From NCBI GenBank assembly GCA_950295325.1, contig OX485806.1:13826001-13890000 (forward strand): a stretch of 64,000 nt of DNA, read 5' to 3'. The first letter of the stretch is position 1. Every line of letters begins with the position of its first letter. Origin of the DNA: Polytrichum commune (Eukaryota > Streptophyta > Polytrichopsida > Polytrichales > Polytrichaceae). Shown here in pieces: positions 46,890-58,449 of this stretch. The position numbers and the translations under genes were made by a program. The notes under the pieces are model-generated. The model made no database searches. It worked only from the letters and a program-made list of their open reading frames with translations, and was not told the origin of the DNA.

Positions 46890-46955
46890 CCTGGATCTGC
46901 ATCTGCATCCGGAATGAAAAGTGGCCTCCACCCAGAATGCAGATGCAGACCCAGG
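46890..46955. repeat. GCATCTGCATC hairpin 1
   Basis: CCTGGATCTGCATCTGCAT pairs with ATGCAGATGCAGACCCAGG around a loop containing GGCCTCCACC. A related hairpin lies at 47180-47238. Confidence 0.6.
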
Positions 46956-47179
46956 CAAAACTGCCACTCATTCTACCTTACTACTAAAGAATTTCCTCTA
47001 AAATGATTTGTAGTTTTCTGCGGCCCTACCATATTGAGTTGTCTTTAGTTAAAAGCCGCCATGAAGTTGTTTGTCCTTAGCTGATGGCAGGCTCCCTGCA
47101 TATCTCGCCGAAATGCAGGGAGTTCTGTACTTCCTGTATTACTTTACATCCAATTTTAGGGTATAGCAGGGTGACTGGG

Positions 47180-47238
47180 CCAGTATCCTGCATCTGCATC
47201 GGGATGAGAAAGCGCAGATGCAGATGCAGGGTCACTGG
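47180..47238. repeat. GCATCTGCATC hairpin 2
   Basis: CCAGTATCCTGCATCTGCAT pairs with CAGATGCAGATGCAGGGTCA around a short loop with GGGATGAGAAAGC. It shares its stem sequence with the hairpin at 46890. Confidence 0.6.
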
Positions 47239-47899
47239 GCTTGCCCTAATCACTTAATCGTTTTACCTCGAACATTTAAGGGCAACGCCAATCTCTCTAA
47301 GTGCTTTTTGATCTAAGGCACTTGTCTCCCGTCGCTTCAGTACACTTAAGCGAGAGCCGGAGCAATCACAGTCGAAACAGTACCAATGATTTCTTGTTGG
47401 AAGTTGGACCACTTAGGGCTCAACACAGAATAATATTCTGTGAAGCGCGCTGGGCAAAACAATTCAACTTAAATTGAGGAAGACCGACGATCAATTAAGC
47501 ATGTGTGTAGTTTCGACTCAATTTTATTTAGTTCAGCACTTCTCTCTAAACCCCTTGATTTCGAGCCGACCTTTCCAATTCAAATCCGACGTCGAGTCAG
47601 TCCACTGCCATGCAGTTTCTCATTCCTGGCTGGAAATCCTTCCTGGTGGAGATTCTAGCACTGCAGAATCCCTTCAAACATTTCCGCAAGTTCGAGCTCC
47701 GACTAGAGACACAACCTTATTCTCGTAAAGACGTTTCATTATCCATTCGCGAATTGAGACTAGATTCTAAATGTACCCATTGACTCCCAACTAAAAAGAT
47801 ATATCCCTGCCGGACTTCAAAATAAAGAATGACGCCGGGCGAGTAGTCTCTCCAAAAACAAAAAAACTCCAAGGACCAGAAGGCAAGGGAATTACCTCC
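47239..47899. other. Intergenic, nothing recognised
   Basis: Short frames only. Confidence 0.35.
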
Positions 47900-48840
47900 T
47901 CAGATCTGCGGCTTATATTGCGCTTGCCGCAGCTTCGCCTCCGCAAGATCGCAAAAAGCAGTAAAAACTTTCCTGCAACACCATCGACACTCCTTCAATC
48001 CTCCTTGGACAACAACGGGAGCAAGACGCGCAAATTAAATGAGCCGTGGCTACAATGGTGGGGCCGAAAGACATGGGTGGATGGTATGGCGGAGCTTCCC
48101 ACTTATGGAGGCTCAATCAATTGCCACCTTGCACTCCAGCTGTTCTTTCCCATCCGACTCATAATAATACTTGTTGAATCCATCTGACGTATGCATGTCA
48201 TACCAACAGAAGCATGCGTACAGTGATGGCCTTGGTTCGGTGGACTTCTCTCCCTTCCTAGATTCTCTGAACAACACAAACCCTCCTGCAACATCGACAT
48301 TCCTTATATACTCGTCCTTGGACAATTAACGAGAGCAAGATGCACAGATTGAGCGAGCGGTGGCTACAATGGCGGAGATGAAGAAATGTGTGGACGGCTA
48401 ATAAGGCGGGCCTCCAATGGCATTGCGCCGTGATCAAATTGCCACCTTGCACTCCAGCTGTTTCCCCTCCGACTCATCCTCCTTGTTGAACGCATCTGAC
48501 GTCATTTCCTTCAGGAGGAGATTATGCCCCTCACGCGAAGTCTTAAGGTGAACCACACATTCAAGCACGCCCACCTCACAAAAATAAAAATAATAATGAC
48601 CCCGCAGATTGTCCACAAAGTTCTAAATAATGCGCATATATATTCTCTCCCTGACGGAACTTACGTGTACAGCGATGGCCTTGGTTCGAGTGATCTCTCT
48701 CTCTCTCTGTCACGTCTTAGATTTCCGGAGCGAGTCAAACCTTCTTGCAACATCGACAAACTCCTTAATTATTCCTCCTTGGACAGGAACGAGAGCTAGA
48801 TGCACAGATTGAGCAAGCGGTGGTTACAATGGCAGGGAAC
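47900..48840 (-). repeat. Diverged tandem triplication carrying related small minus-strand frames
   Basis: Three units (about 47930-48220, 48225-48650 and 48655-48840) share ACAGTGATGGCCTTGGTTCG, CCTGCAACATCGACA, CTCCTTGGACAA, GAGAGCAAGATGCACAGATT, GCGGTGGCTACAATGG and TTGCCACCTTGCACTCCAGC. On the minus strand two units end in similar peptides: TSDGFNKYYYESDGKEQLEC followed by KVAID, and TSDAFNKEDESEGKQLEC followed by KVAI, each then stopping. The upstream parts differ, and one lacks an ATG before MHTSDG. One unit has TATATAAGG in the corresponding upstream position. They may be remnants of a small duplicated gene of unknown function. Confidence 0.45.
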
Positions 48841-49214
48841 GAAGCTAATTCCTTCGGAATCAGTGTCCGGGGAGATATTGGGCACAATCAAGTCTTGACC
48901 TTCAACCGGTTATTTCTCAAACTCAACCGGTTCATCTGTAACTTTCGGCTAATTCATTGGAATTGTGTTTGCATGCCAGCATGCACCAAAAAATTATGCA
49001 ATTCAGCTTCCGACTCGATGATCTTCCCCACTGCAAAGTTGGTGCAGGATGCTTAAAAGCGCATGAAGAACCGAGATTCCTTTCACACCTTGAAGAACCG
49101 AGACATGCCGGGCCTTCTATTTCACTTTACAGGCCCTCCATATCTTAGTTCAGGGCCTAAGCTTTGGAGTTCATCGCCTCTATCCCAATATCTAAGATTT
49201 TCATAAATGGAACT
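48841..49214. other. Intergenic, nothing recognised
   Basis: No domain or repeat recognised. Confidence 0.35.
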
Positions 49215-49700
49215 TATCACTACACCATGTATGCTATTTAGTGTTACATACACTATTTGCGAAGGGCCTAAACTAGATGTCTAAAGGTTTCTAAGTATCA
49301 TGTTTGCTAATTGTCAATATAAATAATTTTTCAAAGTGAAAAAAAAAATCCCATATGACATGTAGTGTAACACATTGGGATACTTGAGATTTCAATTGAT
49401 AGTTTTGCATTCAATATGCAAGGGGAAGACATCATTGAGCATGTTAATGGCAAGTGTCATGTGTTTTCATTTTATTATGCAAGAGAAAGATATTCTTGAG
49501 CATACTAATGTCAAGTGTCATACACCTCAATAATATTATTGGACATACTCATGCCAAGATATTAGTAAGCGTAATTAATATCCAAGTGTCATAAGGTGAC
49601 ACTAATTATGAAGTTGTTGATCATTAGTGTATAGCCTAGCATATGCCTCAAAATAGGGTAAGTGACACTAAATACCATAAATGATATACTAACACTTGAT
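49215..49700 (+). repeat. Long MITE-like repeat (family T), copy 2
   Basis: This is the uninterrupted counterpart of 11221-12150. Left end CTATTTAGTGTTACATACAC, right end GTGACACTAAATACCATAAA. It contains the empty site for the MITE at 11284, within GGTTTCTAAGTATCATGTTT. Internally it has an extra partial duplication (AAGTGTCAT with AAGAxATxxTTGAGCAT twice, 49430-49520). Confidence 0.6.
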
Positions 49701-51607
49701 CGATGTATCATATTGACATTACAATATGTGGCAATGGTAGTGTCGGTAGTACTTAGATGTATCAATGGTAGTGTTGATAGTGGAACATCTATCAGCATTA
49801 AGACAAAGGTGATGAATGTTCCTTGGGGGGTGGACTCTTCATAGCATGTACGAACCAACATGAGTGTAAGAAGGGGTATTTTTTGAGGCATTGGCATACA
49901 TAGTATGCATAAAGCATATGTCTTATTTTTCTCTAGTGTGTACATTCAAAAAGACTATTAAGAATTTTGAATGAAAGGTACATGTGCAAAAGGAGATGTG
50001 AAGGTTTTAGAGGAAAATTTCACAATAGACATGTTTCATCCAACACATGTTTTCATCCATAGTTGTCATATGGTAATAGTCCTTGATGACTACCATATCC
50101 ATTATTATTAGGGTTTGCATTTGGGTTCTAGTTTTTTACCCATGGGGCTCTTGGGCTCTTGAAGTGCTCATGGGCTCCCTTGAGTTGTGCTCTACAAATT
50201 ATGGCTAAGTTAGTGTGCTCTTGTCTTTGTTTGTTTGATGCAATCATTGAGTTACATGCCATGAATGAAAAAATGTTCAATGACTTTCTCATTGGAAAGT
50301 GAAAGTAGATTTTCTATGTAAGAAAGGCCTACTTAATTCATGATTTTTATTTTGTATTTATAGTGAGGCTTTTATCACATTAAATATAAATACATTACTA
50401 TAAATACATTAGTCCACTTCCTAGCATGCTTTTAATACGTATGCATTTGTCTTTCTCTACAAACCTCTCATGTATAGGGGGTTCAATTTCATAATGACCC
50501 ACGAATGTCATTTAGTTCTCCGAGGAAGAGTCCAACCCCATGGGAATGTCCAAGCCCTTGTGTCTAGGCCCTTTGATTTTTCAAGCATGTCACTTTGGTT
50601 TGTGTTGTCATGACATTATACAACATCAAACCGATGCACTATATATGGACCACCCTCAAGAAATGAACACTGCTCAACATGAGTATTGTTCATTACGCAC
50701 CACCAAACAAACATTTGCCAACACCCAAGTTGACATTATCAAACATAACAATTTTAATTTATCTATCTAATAGTTATGTTGCAGTGTTGAATAATTGTGG
50801 TTGACGATGCCATGTGGGCATGCTTACTTGTTGTGCATGGTTTAGGGCCCGGGAATAAATGAGGGCCAAGAATAACAATGCCCATAGTCATTGAACATCG
50901 CCAACTCTCACTATTTGGACCCCACTTAGAGAGGGTTACTTAGTGAGAGGATGAGTAATGTTATGAGAGAGAGAGAGAGAGAGAGATAGAGAGCCAACAT
51001 GAATGATGGACACATCACCTTAATTGTAGATACTAGCTTGCATGTGAACCTGAAACAAGTTTGTTGAACATGGTTGGAATCGTATTAATACTAGTAAAAG
51101 ACAACATAAAAACACACTAATAGAAAACATGGTCTCAACATGAATTACTTTGTAAAATCAGAATGAATAATCTAGACTCCTAAGAAAAAAAGATGGGCAT
51201 GTTATATGGGATCATTTAATACAATTTGTGATGAAATACACATAGCGTTCTTTTCTAATATCATGTGCATCGACAAACGAGCTTGGCATTAGAATGATTG
51301 ATTGGGAAAAAACTCTCGGTAGTCAAGGGTGGTTTTAATTTCCACAAACAATCCCACCACCCTTAGACAATAAGGGTTAATAAACTTAAGATTTGCGGAG
51401 GAAACAAGTTTAACCTTTAAGGACTTGTGCAACATGAAATGGGCCGCCACCTAATATTATGATGGGCTTTGCGACCTACTAGGTGGCAATCTACATGGAT
51501 GAAAGGTATCTACTAATGTAGGGTGGTGCACATTATCATGTGAGCCAAAAGAACGTATAAAAACCTCGTACTCCAACCATGTAAGACATAATATTACTCC
51601 ATAATAT
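49701..51607. other. Intergenic with one microsatellite
   Basis: (GA)n lies at 50964-50987. No gene or strong repeat was recognised otherwise. Confidence 0.4.
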
Positions 51608-51706
51608 GGGTCCTTAGAATATAATAGTGGGATGTTGGGGATTCAGTCCGAAATTGAGTCTCTTTGCACAACTTTTTGAGCATCCCGCTATTATGTTCTA
51701 AGGCCC
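51608..51706. mobile_element. 99-bp foldback MITE
   Basis: GGGTCCTTAGAATATAATAG at the left pairs with CTATTATGTTCTAAGGCCC at the right, and pairing continues to GGGATG/CATCCC. The GGGYCC start resembles the TAA-flanked elements in this window, but the flanking three bases do not match cleanly. Confidence 0.65.
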
Positions 51707-52879
51707 ATGGAACAAGAGTTGCTCGTTGAGTACTATTATGAATTTTTTTTGTTAGGTTGAAATTGCTTGTTTTGGGAGGTGGTCCCATGAGCTACCTAGA
51801 TGTAGGAGCTAAATTTAGGAGCCAATATCTTTCACATACGATGCCCAATTTGGGTGGGTGTTTTTTTCCCCTTAGGACAAGGTGACAGTTGTGCATAACT
51901 TGACCGGATGGATTTGGAAACAAAATTAGTGCACATTGCTTGTTCCATGAAGAAAGGGAAATCCCCCAAAAATGGCCTCATGTGACCCTCCAACTTTGAG
52001 GATGACGGACTTCATCTAAATTTGCTCAAAATAATCCAATTTTTTTGGGAGTAGCTGATTCGTCATCCACATAACATATTACGGCAAAGATGCCAACTTT
52101 CCAAAATTTGTGACATGACCGAAATGGTCATGAAACACAAAATTAAGAGTTTTCTCTAGCTGCCCCCCCGGATGAAAAACCATGTTCATATGTCAAGCCG
52201 ACCTAACAAATGTAGTCCGACTGACTTCAAATTCTCACAACAAGAATACATGATGGTCTAGTTCACATCCATACGGTCGAATTTCAAAAATCCAGACTCT
52301 AATTTGTTACGTAACAGAAGTTGTCAGCAATGGTGCTGGAAATGCCCGAAAATGGAGTGTGAAGGCTTGAGCATTGAGGGGTTAAGTTACAAATCATCTC
52401 TTTTGAGGTAGGTAACTTAGCTTGCAAGATTGTCGTGTCGTTTATATTCTTAGCACGCCACACGAGAGCCACATAAGTGCCACCTCTTCACACTCAATCC
52501 TATGGGTGACTTGGACCAATTAAAAGCCAACATCAGTTGACAAAAACACCAAGATATACGATAATTCTCCCCTATCTATCAATCAAAATGTACATATATA
52601 TCAGTTGTCGTCATTGGTTCAAATTACTATAAAGAATGTTCCTCTCTCTTCACCACCGTCCGAGATGAGTCAAGGGGTGGGAGTAATCTTCTTAGAAGCA
52701 AGTCCTTCATTCAGGCCCGGGTTCATCACATCGAGATCTACGTTAAGGTACAAGTTAATGGTGGCTCTGTTAAACACTTCCGACTCCATGGATAATAATT
52801 TTGGCTGTTGGATCGGTTTGGGAATTGCCTCATCCAATTAGTAGTTTTGAATCACAAAAACTATCATCGCAAGTGTCGA
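51707..52879. other. Intergenic, nothing recognised
   Basis: No domain, repeat or promoter feature could be named. Confidence 0.35.
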
Positions 52880-53130
52880 AATTCGAGCTGAAAAATGCAA
52901 AGTTAGAAGAGGTCAAAGTGCATATTTCTTTAAATTTATTGAGTGATCACATAGGTTTTTCCAACTATGGCTATTATTAAATCTAAAATGATTGATACAT
53001 TAGGTTTACTCCACTTTCGTTGAAGTGCACGTCTTTTTGACATTCATCGTGAACCACAAATTTTTCATGTATACCATTTAGAGATTGGTGTCCAATTATG
53101 AAGGATGATCACATAAGGTCCACACCAGGT
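52880..53130. repeat. Dispersed 250-bp repeat (family D), copy 3
   Basis: It matches 28540-28800 and 44490-44740 at GGTCAAAGTGCATATTTCTT, GAGTGATCACATAGG, CTTTTTGACATTCATCGTGA, and the closing GATGATCACATAAGG block. Confidence 0.45.
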
Positions 53131-53189
53131 AAGCATGTCGAATTCGGTTACTTATCTTGATCTAATACCTAGTATATTTGAGTGGCGTG

Positions 53190-53410
53190 CTTTTGATAAG
53201 AGATTGGACGTATGTGCACACTATTTGTCAACCATTCTAGATGCAATAATGAACATGATCATAATTTGGGGGACATTGTATGATCATTTAGTAAGAAAAG
53301 AAGTCATTCACTTTGACAATGAATGAGATATTCATACGAGCTCCAAAAATTATGAGGAATTTATGGTTACAACTTCGATTCGGATTGGCTAGCTAGTCAT
53401 CTCGTACTCC
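53190..53410. repeat. Dispersed repeat E, copy 1
   Basis: It matches 57640-57835: GTATGATCATTTAGTAAGAA, CACTTTGACAATGAATGAGA, TATTCATACGAGCTC and ATTCGGATTGGCTAGCTAGT correspond to diverged versions there. Confidence 0.4.
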
Positions 53411-53760
53411 CTAATCGCATGTTTATTCCTTACTTACTCGCAAGAGTCTCATGGTCTGTCCCTCAAAAAAGAAGCCACCGTAGAGCCACATCATATTTTT
53501 ATTTTATTTTTTGGAAGCTTGTAAAAAGTCATTGATACATGAAAGAGGAAACACATTTTCATGTCCAGGGTGTTGCCGATTGCAAGGATCAACCATATCT
53601 TTAGTGGTGTGGGAGACACCCTGAATCAAAAGTGTTTCAAAATTGACATTCAAGCTCCATATGAGAGAGACTCATCATCTGGTCAACAAACTTCAACCAT
53701 CTCTAGAAGAGGCATATGAGCTCCAAATCATAGTAGAAGTAGGATAATTGAAAACACTAA

Positions 53761-53880
53761 GGGTTGGTTTCCATGTAGCCGCTCGCCCACCAGATTCTAG
53801 CGAAAATGTAGATGCCACCAGGTGGAATCTTCATATCCACTAGAATCTGGTGGGCGAGCGGCCTAGATGGAAACTAACCC
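53761..53880. mobile_element. 120-bp hairpin MITE flanked by TAA (PIF/Harbinger-like)
   Basis: The arms of about 42 bp (GGGTTGGTTTCCATGTAGCC then GCTCGCCCACCAGATTCTAG, and the inverse at the right) are nearly identical. TAA lies directly on both sides (53758-53760 and 53881-53883). The transcript of either strand would fold into a long hairpin. Confidence 0.75.
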
Positions 53881-53883
53881 TAA

Positions 53884-54431
53884 CCGTTTAAGACCATTGC
53901 ACCTTAGATGCACATCCCCTCATTCCGGGATCATCACATGAAGATCTAATAAGTTACCCAAGAAGGAAGTAGTCCAGATCAGCATCTGACGAGGAGCAAG
54001 CTACTCAGCGGATCCGGCACTCAATTGTTTCCAAACAATGTGGTTCGGAGCATCTTGAAGAGCGTCAAGATGTAGAGACATCATTGTTTGTATATATTGT
54101 AATTCAAAGTAGAAGCAAGAGGGAGGGTGGTTGTGAAGTTGTGAAGGATGGTCGATACCAATGCCATCGATTTCGTGCTTGATGGATAACGAGACGAATG
54201 ACTGAAATGTCGTTTTTGTGACTTTTTCAGGTTGCAGGGACGAGGAAGTGCCAGCAGATTTTCTGGCTCTTAGGATGCAGGGAAACTCAATTCTTAGGTG
54301 ATTCGGCAAGCTGATTAGGTCTACTTGCGAGTATGTGATCTGGATTGTGTCATTCTGTGAAACTCGAAGGGGAGGTGAAGGACAACGCAGTCGTTTTGAC
54401 ATCTTGTGATTGGAATTGAAAGCAAGGAGGG
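53884..54431 (+). promoter_or_regulatory. BOU promoter and 5' leader zone
   Basis: The G/C content rises before the start codon. CTTTTTCAGGTTGCAGGG near 54222 looks like a 3' splice site and could end a leader intron, but no donor can be fixed. No clear TATA box was seen. Confidence 0.3.
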
Positions 54432-56423
54432 ATGGGGGGTGAAGTTGCGAAGGATCTCACGGCCGGGACGTTTGCGGGAGCAGCGCAGCTTCTGGTAGGT
54501 CATCCATTCGACACCATCAAGGTGAAGTTGCAGAGCCAGCCAGCAGCAGCTCCGGGCCATCCAGCCAAATATGCAGGGGCCATAGACGCAGTGAAGAAGA
54601 CCTTGGCGGCCGAGGGCACCAAGGGATTGTACAAAGGCATGGGGGCCCCTCTTGCCACGGTGGCGGTTTCGAATGCGGTTCTATTCTGCGCACGGGGCCA
54701 GATGGAGGCTGTGTTGAGGGCGTACCCTGGGCAACATCTGGGTGTGGCTCAGCAGATGGTGGCCGGGGCAGGTGCGGGAGTGGCAGTGGCCTTTGTGGCA
54801 TGCCCTACCGAGCTTGTCAAGTGTAAGTTGCAAGCCCAGAGTGCGTTAGCATCAGCTGGTGCAGCAGGGAAGAGCATTGTGCAGCAAGTGTACAATGGTC
54901 CAGTTGATGTTGTCAAGCAGATCTTGCGAGGCGAGGGGGGCGTCATTGGCTTGTTCAAAGGGCTCACACCAACTCTGCTCCGAGAGGTTTGTACTTACTT
55001 ATTCCTTCAACCCTTTGTGCAGAGTTTCTTGTCTTGTCAGGCAATGGATACTCCTGAATCCCTTTCTGCACATACATTCTAACAGCTCTGATTTTGACTT
55101 TCTTAAGAATTTATTAGTATTTTGAGTAGGTTTCTGCTACTGGATTATTCGGACTGAGCAGTCAATAAGAGAAAAAAAAAGTTCCATCGATCTAGAAGCA
55201 TACACCCTAGCATATAATCCTGTCCATCCTTTCTGAATTCTGCTACTGTGCAGAATTTCTGATCTAGTGGCTTGGGTCAGGCGAGATTCTTGGATTTCCT
55301 GTTTGGTTTTAACAGCTTTGAATTGGGCTTTCTTAGGAATTAGTGTACCAAGTAGGTGTCCTCCACTGTATTGTTCGAACTGAGCACTTGATGTTATTGA
55401 CAACCTCGGGGGAGAAAAAAATACTGTCATTGATCTAGGAGCAGAAACCCTATAATCTTCTTCCATCTTTCCAAAAATCTGTTAGTGTGCAGAGTTTCTG
55501 ATCTAGAGCTAGCTTTTAGAGGCAATCGGATTGCGTTGAGTGTGATTTTTGGATGCTTTTCTGAACAATCTAATTCCTACTTGGTTCTAACAGCTCTGAT
55601 TTTGACTTGCTTAGGAAATTACTTAAGTAGGTTTCCATTACTGGATTGTTCCAAACTGAGCAATTGATGTTATTGACAACCTTGAGAGGAAAAGGTGCCG
55701 TTATATAGAAGTATGAACCCTAGATTCTGCGACTGTGCAGAGTTTCTTGTCTAGGGCTAGCTTTTAGAGGCAAGTAGATTACGCCAGGTGTGATTCTTGG
55801 ATGCTATTCTGCACAATCCAGTCCCTGGCTGGTTCTCACATTTTTACTTCGGACTTTCTTGGGAAATCAAGACTTAAGTAAGTTTTTGCTACTGGATTGT
55901 TCCCACTGAGCACTTTGATGTTGGTGGCAATCTTGACACAAAAGAAGTGCCATCCATCTGGAGTATAATCTCTGAACTTACCAAATTTCCATTCTTTCCA
56001 AAATTCTGCAGTAATGTGATGAGAGCAGTGGCCTGTGTTGATCCTGTAATTGCCTTCTGTGATCCATGGTAGGTGCCAGGTAATGCAGCCATGTTTGCAG
56101 CATATGAAGCTACCAAGCAATTCTTAGCTGGCGGTGAAGACACTTCAAAACTTGGCAAGGGGTCTCAAATCTTGGCAGGTGGTGTTGCAGGTGCAATGTT
56201 TTGGGCGCCAGTATACCCAACCGATGTGATCAAAAGTGTGATCCAGGTGGATAGTTACCAAAGTCCCAAGTACAAGGGCACCATGGATGCGGGCAGGAAG
56301 GTGTTTGCTTCGGAGGGTGTGAAAGGGTTGTATCGAGGGTTTGGTCCAGCCATGGCCCGCAGTATCCCCGCCAATGCAGCTTGTTTTGTTGCCTATGAGC
56401 TTGTGAGAGAAACCCTTGGTTGA
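54432..56423 (+). CDS. BOU: Mitochondrial carnitine/acylcarnitine carrier-like protein (A BOUT DE SOUFFLE)
   Basis: Two exons, 54432-54986 and 56073-56423, joined by a GT-AG intron (LLRE then VPGNAAMF) to give 301 residues, the length of Arabidopsis BOU. It is a mitochondrial inner-membrane carrier with the three-fold repeat. The signature PxDxxK-type motifs are PFDTIK (25-30), PTELVK (125-130) and PTDVIK (234-239), each followed by a QxQ or similar. BOU-like residues include GTKGLYKGMGAPLATVA, REVPGNAAMFAAYEA and GFGPAMARSIPANAACF. In Arabidopsis BOU is needed for growth under photorespiratory conditions, and its real substrate is still debated (glutamate or acyl-carnitine transport). The coding part is G/C-rich compared with the flanks. 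The single intron is largely a tandem array. Confidence 0.95.
55010..56020. repeat. Tandem array inside the BOU intron
   Basis: About four diverged units of roughly 235-275 bp, starting near 55080, 55313, 55589 and 55833. Recurrent blocks are AACAGCTCTGATTTTGACTT, CTACTGGATTATTCGGACTG, GAGCACTTGATGTTATTGAC, TGTGCAGAGTTTCTGATCTAG and GATTCTTGGATGC. The unit start (TTGTGCAGAGTTTCTTG) lies just inside the donor end of the intron. There is no conserved frame. Confidence 0.85.
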
Positions 56424-57390
56424 GCATTGCATCCTGACAAAACTTGGAGATTGCATAGTTTGTGGGATCGAATGAGTTTTCATACTTGGTCTTCGTCTAC
56501 TTGGTATGAACTTTCATCCTTTCCCATACGAACCCATTTGAGGTTGTTCACTTGACAGTTGTCAACTTCTACTTTGTGGGTCCCTTCTAGATTTCCCACA
56601 GTTTACAGCTGCTTGAGTTGACCGTAGAAATCCTTCAATCGTCAGCTTGATACCTGAATCTGGTTACTGGCTGTTTACATCATTCATCCTTTTAGTTTTC
56701 TCATCAATAATTGTCAGCAGTAGGATTGGCATAGGTATGCTTTGGCTCATGACAATTGAGAGTTGAAGAGCTTCTGTCATTATGGAAGACCAGGACCAAC
56801 TCTTTTGGAAGCCAGAGTTGTTGCAGACATCTCAAGTGTATATATATTGAAGACACGGGGGTAACATTTCCCCTTGAACTTTACAGCTGAATTGGAGAAA
56901 GTTCCTACTTATGTTACTGAACTTGGTTCACAAGCATAAATCAAAGTAGCTGGCTCTTGGGAGGCTCTGTCTGCAATTACGGGATGATAGGCTGAGCTGG
57001 AAAAAATGTTAAGAGTGCTGAGGACCTACTTTGTTTTGAGGCTGAGGCTTCTAGTCCTATTATTTACTTCTAGATGTCAAACATGTTCAAATTTGCTCAT
57101 CAGTGAAAATGTGGAATTGGAGATTTTGGTTACTCATTCAGGTGGTTGGAATGTTTCATCCTGGTATCTAGTGTATTAGATGTCAAAGTATTATGAGTTA
57201 CTTGTTTACTGTAGGTCACTGTCTGATAACAGGCGTTGTAGAATCAGAATTTAGGTTGGAGCCCGTTGTCATCTATCTTTGTGGTATACACTTTATTCCA
57301 TGATTTTACTACAATCATGCTTCAGATTTCACTTAAAACTGAGTGACTACAATAAAAGTAGTGTGAGTGCTCCACAGAGAGGCAATTGTT
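56424..57390. other. Downstream flank of BOU
   Basis: It probably begins with the BOU 3' untranslated region. No second gene or strong repeat was recognised. Confidence 0.4.
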
Positions 57391-57553
57391 GGAATTGAGC
57401 ATACCTCTCATCCATCCAACATAACAACTTGACCCTGAATTTGCAGCTGATTCATCTCAAATGACTCGAAGTAGACTAATTTAGGGTCTTTGCATACAAT
57501 TTCAGGGCTTTTATGTTGGATGAATAAGAGGTATGCTCCTTTTTGATAATTCC
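57391..57553. mobile_element. Short inverted-repeat element, family P
   Basis: GGAATTGAGCATACCTCTCA followed by TCCATCCAACATAA at the left pairs with TTATGTTGGATGAATAAGAG then GTATGCTCC and GATAATTCC at the right. A relic of one end is at about 15880-15945. Confidence 0.55.
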
Positions 57554-57639
57554 CTCTTGGCCCTACTATGGGAGATGGCACCACCTGCAAGCAGTTGATA
57601 TAATTGGGGACCACAGAGCTTGGAGGTTTGAGATTCAGC

Positions 57640-57835
57640 ATTGAAACTAGAGCTGCAAGGGTATTGGAAGAATTATTATATATATTAGGGTACCTATATG
57701 ACCATTTACAAGAAATGATAATTTTCACTTTGATAATGAATAAGGTATTCATATTAGCTCTGAAAGTAACGAGAAACATGGCCTTGATTTGGATTTTCTG
57801 GTCATCTCTTTCTAATCACGGTTTTGATATCCCAG
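57640..57835. repeat. Dispersed repeat E, copy 2
   Basis: It matches 53190-53410 with CTATATGACCATTTACAAGA, TTTTCACTTTGATAATGAAT, AAGGTATTCATATTAGCTCT and TTGATTTGGATTTTCTGGTC. It diverges at many positions. Confidence 0.4.
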
Positions 57836-57944
57836 GAAAGTGGGCCACTAAAAAATAATTTCCAATGTTGGGGTGGTTCTGGAAATTGATAAATTGGAGG
57901 TTGCACTGATGCACTTAGTAATAAGATGTGCCGCTAAAACATAT

Positions 57945-58335
57945 CAGTGAAGAGTAGTACTCAACTCCTTTGCATCTCTACAACATAAGGTTAGCTCGAG
58001 CTTAGCAAGAAGAGCTACTATTTAGCTTGCCCATTGATATTTGTTCATATACAATTTGTACTATTGTCAATTCTATCATAGTGCAACCCACATTTTTGTA
58101 CAAAGTCATCTCATTTGGTGACATCCTCGTGGGCATATTTCAAGGGTGAAAAGCTACATTGTTTATGGTTGGTTTTGTATTTTCACATGTTTTATCAATA
58201 TAGGCTTGAGACTCAGTTGCATAAGTTATAATGTAAGTCATTAAATCATTGGCATTTACAAGTAAAGTTATGAAGTAGTCAGACACCTCTAGTACTTCAT
58301 GTTCTCCTAGTAGAGGCTAAGATCTCAAATATGAG
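57945..58335 (-). pseudogene. Broken copy of the end of the SARD4-like gene
   Basis: 57945-58148 matches 62975-63165, that is the 3' flank and the last 40 or so codons of the gene at 63035-63723 (minus-strand remnants of RISPDEITMYKSVG, VADLTVAQIVYE). A second block at about 58280-58335 matches 63445-63495 further upstream in the same exon. The 280 bp that should lie between them are missing or replaced, and substitutions break the frame. The order and orientation are preserved, so it is an internally deleted DNA duplicate, not a processed copy. Confidence 0.75.
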
Positions 58336-58339
58336 CTAT

Positions 58340-58440
58340 TAAAAACTAGTTTTTTTTGCTTGTCCTACTAAAATGTATGGACTAGGCTAACCTTGCATAA
58401 TATAGATACTAAATATTATCATTATACTAACATTGTATTG
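58340..58440 (+). repeat. Dispersed repeat R1, fragment
   Basis: TTGCTTGTCCTACTAAAATG and GGACTAGGCTAACC match 6217-6260 of R1 copy 2 in the same orientation. It directly follows the SARD4 pseudogene. Confidence 0.45.
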
Positions 58441-58449
58441 TTGTATTAC

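Noticed and set aside
54517-54967. Minus-strand frames within BOU exon 1
   Set aside because: Shadows of a carrier exon whose plus-strand repeats and signature motifs are unambiguous.
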